Below, in pieces: positions 58,560-64,000 of a stretch of 64,000 nt of DNA. Below the pieces are notes generated by a model. The model was not told the origin of the DNA, did no database searches, and was given only the letters and a program-made list of their open reading frames with translations. Within the stretch, counting starts at the first letter, position 1. The number at the start of each line of letters is the position of its first letter. The position numbers and the translations under genes were made by a program. This DNA is from Bradyrhizobium sp. ARR65 (GTDB taxonomy: Bacteria > Pseudomonadota > Alphaproteobacteria > Rhizobiales > Xanthobacteraceae): contig NZ_AWZU01000009.1 in assembly GCF_000472385.1 (NCBI RefSeq), forward strand, positions 62,204-126,203. The letters are read 5' to 3'.

Positions 58560-58985
58560 TGCGCCACGACAAAGACGGCGATACGACTTGTCGTTCTCGC
58601 CGCGCGACACGCGCCCGAGTTTTGCATCTCCTCGTCCCTGTCGACAACAGAGGGCGCAGGGAAGGCCGGGTGTCCGCCGCACCCATGGCCCCGTGTGCGG
58701 CAGATGCGCAAAGAAATGCACACGGGAGCAACCACAGGTACAGCCGGGTTCACTCCGGCCTTCCCTGCGCAGTGGTTTACGGCTTACTTCGAGCTCTCCC
58801 CGGTGAGCCAGACTTTGTTGTCACCGTCATCCGCGCGATGCGCTTACGCATCTTTCGCGACTTAGCGCCAGCCTTGGGGCGCCAGGACCACACGACTTCG
58901 CCGTCCACGAAAGAGCCGTTCGTCTTTCGGCTCCCTCGCGTCCACCGCATCCCGCACTCAACGTCCGTGACGACGCGTACGTCCC
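58560..58985. repeat. Large structured intergenic repeat
   Basis: GCGCAGGGAAGGCCGG (58654-58669) and CCGGCCTTCCCTGCGC (58755-58770) are a perfect 16-base inverted pair. Inside, GCCGCAC (58676-58682) can pair with GTGCGGC (58695-58701), or CCCGTGTGC (58690-58698) can pair with GCACACGGG (58718-58726); the two share bases, so only one can form. GGTGA/TCACC (58802-58825) makes a further small hairpin. Borders are approximate. From memory, closely similar sequence is dispersed in Bradyrhizobium genomes; I cannot check this here. Confidence 0.6.
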
Positions 58986-59017
58986 TCTTGCCGAGGCGGA
59001 ACGCGAGGAGGATGCGA

Positions 59018-59079
59018 CTGATTTGGGTAAAGCGCAAAGCGATTTATTTTTTGCGTGAGATCTGGACGACCCAAATCAG
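59018..59079. repeat. Nested inverted repeat in lower-GC DNA
   Basis: CTGATTTGGGT (59018-59028) faces ACCCAAATCAG (59069-59079) exactly. Inside, CGCAAA (59033-59038) faces TTTGCG (59050-59055) with an AT-rich loop. It could form a two-step hairpin or be a protein-binding site; no gene is close on either side. Confidence 0.7.
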
Positions 59080-59286
59080 GTTGAAAGAGCTCACGAAATT
59101 AGCTTTTGCGCGCATCGCCTTTTCAGGTCCTTGCAGGACGCACGAGCAGCAACCGCACGCAAGAACGAGATGATTTCCCGACGAGCCAAGTCATTGTAGC
59201 CAGTTCGTAGAGTGGGCAAGGCGACGGAACATCGCGACCTAGATTTCAGAGTTGATCGGACGCTCTCGCCAGCATCAAAGCATTGC

Positions 59287-59523
59287 TCAGCCGCCATTGG
59301 ATTGTTCTCCAGGCGTCGCGGACCTTTTCTTGAGCTGAACCAGGGCGCGCCGGCCGATATAGGTCAGTTCGCCCAGCGTGGTCTTTCCGGCGCGCGCAGC
59401 CTGGATGAGCTGCTCAGCGACGAACTTGCGGCTCTCATGGTCGCCGCCGTTCGGCAGCTCGGCACAGACCTCATCGAGCACCACGTCCATGTTGGCCTGA
59501 GTCCGATCGTCAAAATCGCCCAT
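59287..59523 (-). CDS. Small conserved hypothetical protein
   Basis: The 78-residue protein reads FDDRTQANMDVVLDEVCAEL, GDHESRKFVAEQLIQAARAG, TTLGELTYIGRRALVQLKK. It is helical, acidic at the start and basic at the end. It resembles a small protein I associate with Bradyrhizobium and relatives, of unknown function. GAGG lies before the ATG at 59523. Confidence 0.7.
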   Translation of the reverse strand: MGDFDDRTQANMDVVLDEVCAELPNGGDHESRKFVAEQLIQAARAGKTTLGELTYIGRRALVQLKKRSATPGEQSNGG

Positions 59524-59789
59524 AGCCGGTCCTCACGGGTGCAAGCTTAGGCCGAATGCCCTCGGGCGTACAGGCGCAAACACGCGTTCAGCCTCGCCCG
59601 CTCGGTGTAGAAGTGAACGTAGCGTGCCGTACTTGCGCACCTGCTTGTCCTCAACGCGCCGAACGATCTCATCGGGGTTGCAGGCAGACCGACGCGGGAG
59701 GAGCCGAGCTCTCGGAACCAAGCGAGCTTCTTTGAAGTTTTGAGACTTCGGGACGTTCACTGGGCAGATGAAATTCTTGGATCGGAAAC

Positions 59790-60017
59790 ATGGGTAAATT
59801 TGCAATCGCGTTGATCGTGGCGCTTACGCCCTCGTCCTCCGTTCTGGCGCAAGATCATGCCGGGACGCCACAAGAGCAGCAGGCCTGCTCGCGCGACGCC
59901 TCGCGCTTTTGCCGACGCGTCCTGGGCGATGACAGCGCGGTGCGGCAATGTCTGGAGCAGCACCGCCACAGGCTTTCCTCGGCCTGCCGGAAAGTGTTCG
60001 AGAGTCACGGCATGTAA
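59790..60017 (+). CDS. Small exported cysteine-rich protein
   Basis: The 75-residue protein has a signal peptide (MGKFAIALIVALTPSSSVLA, cut before QDHAG) and a mature part with four cysteines spaced as CSRDASRFC ... QCLEQHRHRLSSAC. This fits the cysteine-rich-repeat pattern in which two disulfides hold two helices. It is probably periplasmic. Function unknown. Confidence 0.75.
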   Translation: MGKFAIALIVALTPSSSVLAQDHAGTPQEQQACSRDASRFCRRVLGDDSAVRQCLEQHRHRLSSACRKVFESHGM

Positions 60018-60091
60018 AGTCCGCCTCGGGACGGCCGCGGAGGTCCGAGCATCCGGCGGCAGCAGACAGACGCCTCCGCCGCAAGGCCGGC

Positions 60092-62603
60092 TCATTCCAC
60101 CGGGCAGGACGCGATCCGCGCCAGCCGGCGCTGCGGCGCTTTTTCCGATCTAGCCGCGGCCGCGCAATGTGCGAGCGCCACGGCAATCTCCTCGGCGACA
60201 ATGGGCCAGCGCACGATGTCGGCGACGCCGGCGCCCATCAATACATCGGCGCCGGCTTCGATCGCACCCTTGTTGGCCAGCACGATGGGCAGACGCGGCA
60301 CGGCCGTATGCAATGTGGCCGCCAATTCAAGCGACTGCCTGACCGACCCGAACTGGCTGATGATCGCCATATCGAAACGATCGGGTGCAGCGGCGCAGGC
60401 GGCGAGCGCCGCCTCCGCCGTGGCGAATCCGACCGGTTCGTAACCAAGCGCCGCAAGGGTCTCCTCGTCCCGCAGCACGTGCTCTTCGTCCAGCGCCACA
60501 AGCATCACTGTCTGGCCTTCTCCCGTCGGAAGGATGCCCGCCCCCGGCTCGGGCGTGAGCTCAGCCGCCAACCGCGGCAACCACACCTCGAAACGGCTGC
60601 CCTCGCCCAATTTGCTTTGCACGTTGACCGCACCGCCATGGTCGCGGACGATCTCGCGCACCGTGGCAAGCCCAAGGCCGTTGCCGGACGATCGTGTCGT
60701 GAAGAATGGCTCAAAAATCCGCGCCAGCGTCAGCTCATCCATGCCCGCGCCGATATCGGACACGACGACGCAGACGTAAGAGCCCGGCTTGATCTCATCG
60801 TGGCTCAGCGAACGCGACTGCGACAGCTCGTGCAGTTCGGTTGCGACCTCGATGTGGCCGCCGTCCGGCATAGCGTTGGCTGCATTGTTGCAGAGATTGA
60901 GAATCACCTGCTGGAGCTGCGCACTCTCGCCGGATACGACGGTGGCGGCCGGTGGCTGCCGAATGACGAGATCGATGCCCCGGCGGCAGCGAGGCCTCCA
61001 TGAGGGACGCGGTTTCGGCGACCAACGCGCCGACGCTGAGCGGCTTGTGGCCGATCTCGCGGCGCCGGCCGAAAACCAGGATCTGGTCGACCAGATCTCG
61101 CGCCCGCTCCGCGCCGCGCCGGATCGCGCCGAGATTGCGCACAAGCTTTGCGTCCGAACCGACATACTCTTCCATCACTTCGGAATGACCGAGAATTCCG
61201 CCCAATATGTTGTTGAAGTTGTGGGCGATGCCGCTGGTGAAGATGCCGATCTTCTCCATGCGCCGCGCCTGCTGCAAGCGCACTTCCAGGCGCGTACGCT
61301 CCTTCTCCATGGATTGCCGCTCGATCGCCTGAACAAAGGTGTCGAGCGCCACTCGCAGCAGCGCGAGCTCGCCTGTATGCGAGATGCGACTGGGCCTGCC
61401 GACGGCGTCAAAGCCGAGCGCGACACTGACGCCGGCACTGTCGACGTTGGTCGCGCAGGCCCATCCTCCCAGGCCGACATCAAGGCATGCCGCCTTATCG
61501 TCGCCTACCGGCATCGAGCCGACGCGGGGAATATGGACGACGGCATCAGACCCGGCGCCGATCCGACGGGCCAGCTCGGGAGCCCGCGCGGGCCAGCCGG
61601 GCGGAGGCTCCATGCCGGGCTTATGCCAGACGTGCAAACGCTGCCGGGGGCCGGACATCACGAAATAGACGCGATCCGAGTCGCTATGGGCCGCGAGATC
61701 GGCCAATGCGCCGTCGATTGCGCTGTCGATGTTCTGCGGCGATGCCTTGATGAAGCGCATCGAGATGCCGGCGATCACATGCTCGAGCGCGGCCCGCCGG
61801 CGCAGCGCCTGGGCGCCCGATCTCAGTCGAATGCCGAGATAAACGAGGAACCCCACCAGCACAAGCGAGGTGCTGTACAGCAAAAGGCGAAAACATCGGG
61901 CGGACTCGCGCGATGTCATCTGGCGCGCCAGGATCAGGCGGCGCAGGGCTTCCTCGTCGCGCTTCTCCGGCAGCGCCCGCATGGACTTCAACGTGTTGTC
62001 GACGGAGGGCAGCAACCTGTGCAGCAGGCGCCCATGCGCGAGCAGCGCTTCGACCGCCGCGGCATGGCCACTGCGAGAGGCCTGCTCGTCAAGCTCGTTC
62101 AAGCGGTCCTCGACGTCGCTCACCGCCGAGGATGACGTATCGAGCGAAAGGTGCAGGATCGCGGCGGCGGCCCCGCTGATCGCCGGATCGAGATCCGGCG
62201 TGAGTGAATTGACGCCGAGACGTCCGAAAAAGGCCAGCGAGTTGTGCAGCAGCGCGTTTTCGCTCTTGAACAGCTCCACCAACTGCTCCTGCCGGTCGAG
62301 CGAGAGCGCCAGCCGATCGACGGCCAGCGTGGTTTCGTCATCCAGGTCGGATGCACGGCTCAGACGTTCGAGCGAGTCGCGCAGAGCATTGATCTCGCTC
62401 ACCAGCGGATCGTAGTTGCGCAGCATGCCGGCGCGCGCGGTGAAAATATCGCGATACAGCGCGTTCTCGAACATGCCGAAGCGATCGAGCTGGGCGAGGG
62501 CGCGGTCGAACAGCTCGGCGTCGGGATTGGAGGCGCGCGACGAGAACCAGGTGAGCAATGCGACCAGAATGACGACGATTGCCGTTGCAGGCGCGGCTCT
62601 CAT
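60092..62603 (-). pseudogene. VirA-like hybrid sensor kinase gene with a one-base frameshift
   Basis: From the ATG at 62603 the frame gives: transmembrane helix 8-22, a long helical periplasmic part (about 26-235, DAHL-like), second helix 238-261, a GAF-like part (about 280-420), and the kinase phospho-acceptor His461 in SGIAHNFNNILGG. The frame breaks near codon 541 at a run of four C (60978-60981, plus strand). Dropping one base joins it to NLCNNAANAM, FEPFFTT and GNGLGLATV of the ATPase domain and to a C-terminal receiver-like domain, 836 residues in all. The receiver lacks the phospho-Asp (FDMAIIS). It overlaps the cytochrome gene start-to-stop. It could be a sequencing error instead of a real defect. 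Confidence 0.85.
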
Positions 62604-63592
62604 GGCGAGGCTCCTACAACGGGTTTGCCGCGATAATTCCCGGTCAGCGTCTGGAGGAACGCCACCACGGATGCGACCTGCTGATCGGTGAGCGTGCGGT
62701 CGAGCTGCGCCGCCGCCATCCGGCGCACCGCCTCTTCGAGCGTCGCTGCGCTTCCGTCGTGAAAATAGGGCGCTGTCGTCGCGACGTTGCGCAGGCTTGG
62801 CACGCGCACGATCTTGGGCTGTCCTTCAACTAAGGGCCGAAACACACCCTGTCGCTCGAACAAATTGCCGCCGACATTGACCCCCTGGTGACAGGAGCTG
62901 CATCCGTATGATTTGAACATGCGATAGCCTTCGAGCTCGTCCGAAGAGAGCGCCGTCGCCTCACCTTCGAGCCAGCGATCAAACCGGCTTCCCGGCGTGA
63001 GCAAGGAGCGCTCGAACGTCACGAGCGCATCTAGAAAATTGTCGCGATCGGGCGCCTGCCCATAGGCGGCATAAAACTGCCGGCTGATGGCCGGATCGGC
63101 GTTCAGCTTGCGAACGACCTCGGCGACACTCGAGTGCATATCATTGCCCGGACTTTCAATCGACGAGACGGCTTGCGCCGCCAGGGTGCGAAAATTGCCT
63201 TCCCAGTTCAGGCGGAAACTGAGCGCGGCGTTGAACACCGTGGGCGTGTCGAACGGCAGCCGCGTCCCGTCCTGCGCCATCCTGCGCCGGTTGCGGTCGG
63301 CGCCGTTGGTGCGGAGATCATGACAGGACGAGCAGGCGACATTTCCGGTCGCGGAAAGGCGGCCGTCACCGAACAGGCGTTCGCCCAGCGCCAGCTTCAG
63401 CGGATCGGCGGCGGGCGGCGGCGGTATAGGCGTGATCGGCTCCTGATCGGCCGTGTGGTTCGTTTGCGCAGGTGCTGGCGGCGGCGCCGGAGCCTGAGTC
63501 GCCGCGATGCTCACCAGCAGCACGACGACGCAAGCCAATGCCCAGAGCGGAGGCGATAGGCGCGCGCTGATCGCTGGCGACCATGCCCGCAT
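62600..63592 (-). CDS. Di-heme cytochrome c peroxidase-like protein
   Basis: The 330-residue protein has an N-terminal signal or anchor helix (LWALACVVVLLVSIAA), a Pro-rich linker, and two c-type heme sites, CSSCH at 87-91 and CSSCH (SYGCSSCHQG) near residue 232. NWEGNFRTLAAQAVSSIESPGNDM and VRVPSLRNVATTAPYFHDGS are typical of the MauG/CcpA peroxidase family. It is periplasmic and reduces hydrogen peroxide or oxidises a protein partner. Its stop overlaps the kinase start (ATGA). I use the second of two adjacent ATGs, with GTGAGG before it. Confidence 0.9.
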   Translation of the reverse strand: MRAWSPAISARLSPPLWALACVVVLLVSIAATQAPAPPPAPAQTNHTADQEPITPIPPPPAADPLKLALGERLFGDGRLSATGNVACSSCHDLRTNGADRNRRRMAQDGTRLPFDTPTVFNAALSFRLNWEGNFRTLAAQAVSSIESPGNDMHSSVAEVVRKLNADPAISRQFYAAYGQAPDRDNFLDALVTFERSLLTPGSRFDRWLEGEATALSSDELEGYRMFKSYGCSSCHQGVNVGGNLFERQGVFRPLVEGQPKIVRVPSLRNVATTAPYFHDGSAATLEEAVRRMAAAQLDRTLTDQQVASVVAFLQTLTGNYRGKPVVGASP

Positions 63593-63597
63593 CATCC

Positions 63598-63981
63598 TCA
63601 CCGGCCTTCGCCCTTGACGGCGGCTTCGATATCGCTGCGGCATAGGCCGATGTCGCGTAGCGATCGGTCGTCGAGCGCCTTGAGTTCGATGACGGCGCCG
63701 CGCCGCACGCGCGCCTGCCGCACGCTCCTGAACCAGACCGTCGCGGCGGAGCTGATCGACACATACCAAGGCGCCTCCTGCTGCGATGTCGGTAGCGAGG
63801 GCTCAGGCGGCTCCGACAGCGGAAGCGGTTCGTGACTCTCGACCCCCGGCGCTGCCGTGCCGGCAATCACGCGCAGCTTGGGCCTTGGGCTTGCAGCGCT
63901 TCCGCAGGCGCGCGGCAACGCTGATGTCAGCGGGTTTGCAGCCTTCGCGTCATCCTCCGCCGGCACAGGCACCATGTACAT
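63598..63981 (-). CDS. DUF1127 protein with long N-terminal extension
   Basis: The C-terminal 45 residues carry the DUF1127 pattern (RGAVIELKALDDRSLRDIGLCRSDIEAAV), a short Arg-rich motif that in other alphaproteobacteria occurs in small regulatory or RNA-linked proteins. The N-terminal 75 residues are Pro/Ser-rich. At 127 residues it is longer than the usual 50-90. The frame stays open to the window edge, so the true start may lie outside, although GGCGAGG precedes the ATG at 63981. It ends just before the cytochrome gene, so the three genes form an operon. Confidence 0.75.
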   Translation of the reverse strand: MYMVPVPAEDDAKAANPLTSALPRACGSAASPRPKLRVIAGTAAPGVESHEPLPLSEPPEPSLPTSQQEAPWYVSISSAATVWFRSVRQARVRRGAVIELKALDDRSLRDIGLCRSDIEAAVKGEGR

Positions 63982-64000
63982 GGCCTCGCCGTAAGCGGCG

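Larger units (their letters stand above)
58409..59286. other. Gene-poor stretch with repeat DNA
   Basis: In these 878 bases no frame shows protein-family features. The part 58560-58985 is highly structured repeat DNA of a type I associate with Bradyrhizobium intergenic regions; the part 58986-59286 has lower GC and a nested inverted repeat at 59018-59079. Frames on both strands here, including one of 218 codons on the plus strand, are Arg/His/Thr-rich in a way that suggests translation of non-coding GC-rich DNA. Confidence 0.6.

Noticed and set aside
58517..59173. 218-codon plus-strand frame in the gene-poor stretch
   Set aside because: It runs through the structured repeat and lower-GC DNA; the peptide has no family features and is dominated by Arg, Thr, His and Ala.
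59091..59297. 68-codon minus-strand frame next to the 59287 gene
   Set aside because: It overlaps the neighbour and has no family features; it could be a gene remnant but I cannot support it.
59533..59805. 90-codon minus-strand frame between the two small genes
   Set aside because: No ribosome-binding site or recognisable motif; the composition is not protein-like and it overlaps the start of the exported small protein.

Overview
The window looks like a chromosomal segment of an alphaproteobacterium of the order Hyphomicrobiales, most likely Bradyrhizobium or a close relative in the Nitrobacteraceae. The evidence is high GC, a fused cytochrome b/c1 gene preceded by the Rieske gene (the fbcFH arrangement known from Bradyrhizobium), a fused trpE(G) with a leaderless-type trpL attenuator, a ccrM GANTC methyltransferase, an aceA/ScfR-type regulator pair, and several families of palindromic intergenic repeats. 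No rRNA, tRNA, CRISPR array, insertion sequence or prophage was recognised. Nearly all of the DNA is core-type housekeeping sequence.

Layout. 1-8.5 kb: the start of a TPR lipoprotein-like or exported protein, ETF-ubiquinone oxidoreductase, a family-4-like uracil-DNA glycosylase, a GT39-type membrane glycosyltransferase, RNase HII, a VOC-family gene broken by a 14-bp tandem duplication, and a PA0069-type radical SAM protein. 8.7-13.7 kb: phosphoketolase, a short glycosyltransferase-like protein, a MarR-GNAT fusion with a likely operator, a tiny coupled ORF, and moaB. 13.8-22.1 kb: a zinc metallopeptidase, ccrM, two glutathione S-transferases, an NTF2-like protein divergent from a LysR regulator, mutY, a DciA-like DUF721 protein and an exported DsbA-like protein. 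22.3-28.9 kb: smc, an Rsm22-like methyltransferase, LemA and an M48 protease.

29-43.6 kb: a pair of ParA-like P-loop proteins followed by an FkbM methyltransferase, apt, trpE(G) with its attenuator, dienelactone hydrolase, the bc1 genes, trmL, queE, hemF, and an operon DUF1285 - Nudix - DUF6111 - CCA-adding enzyme. 43.8-50.8 kb: a four-gene MoxR/DUF58/DUF4159/membrane-protein module with a candidate sigma-54 promoter in front. 50.8-58.4 kb: GNAT, polyprenol-type GT2, Nudix, metallophosphoesterase, DUF4170, isocitrate lyase and its divergent ScfR-type regulator, and an ABM-like protein. 58.4-59.3 kb is gene-poor and holds a strongly structured repeat. 59.3-64 kb: two small proteins, then a minus-strand operon of DUF1127 protein, di-heme cytochrome c peroxidase-like protein and a VirA-like sensor kinase broken by a one-base frameshift.

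The best leads beyond routine annotation are the structured element near 58.65-58.77 kb with two mutually exclusive inner hairpins, the ParA-like pair whose second member has lost the signature lysine, the leader hairpins in front of that pair, the trp attenuator, and the candidate sigma-54 promoter of the MoxR module. I found no clear defence, secretion or biosynthetic island, and I do not claim a proven new system.
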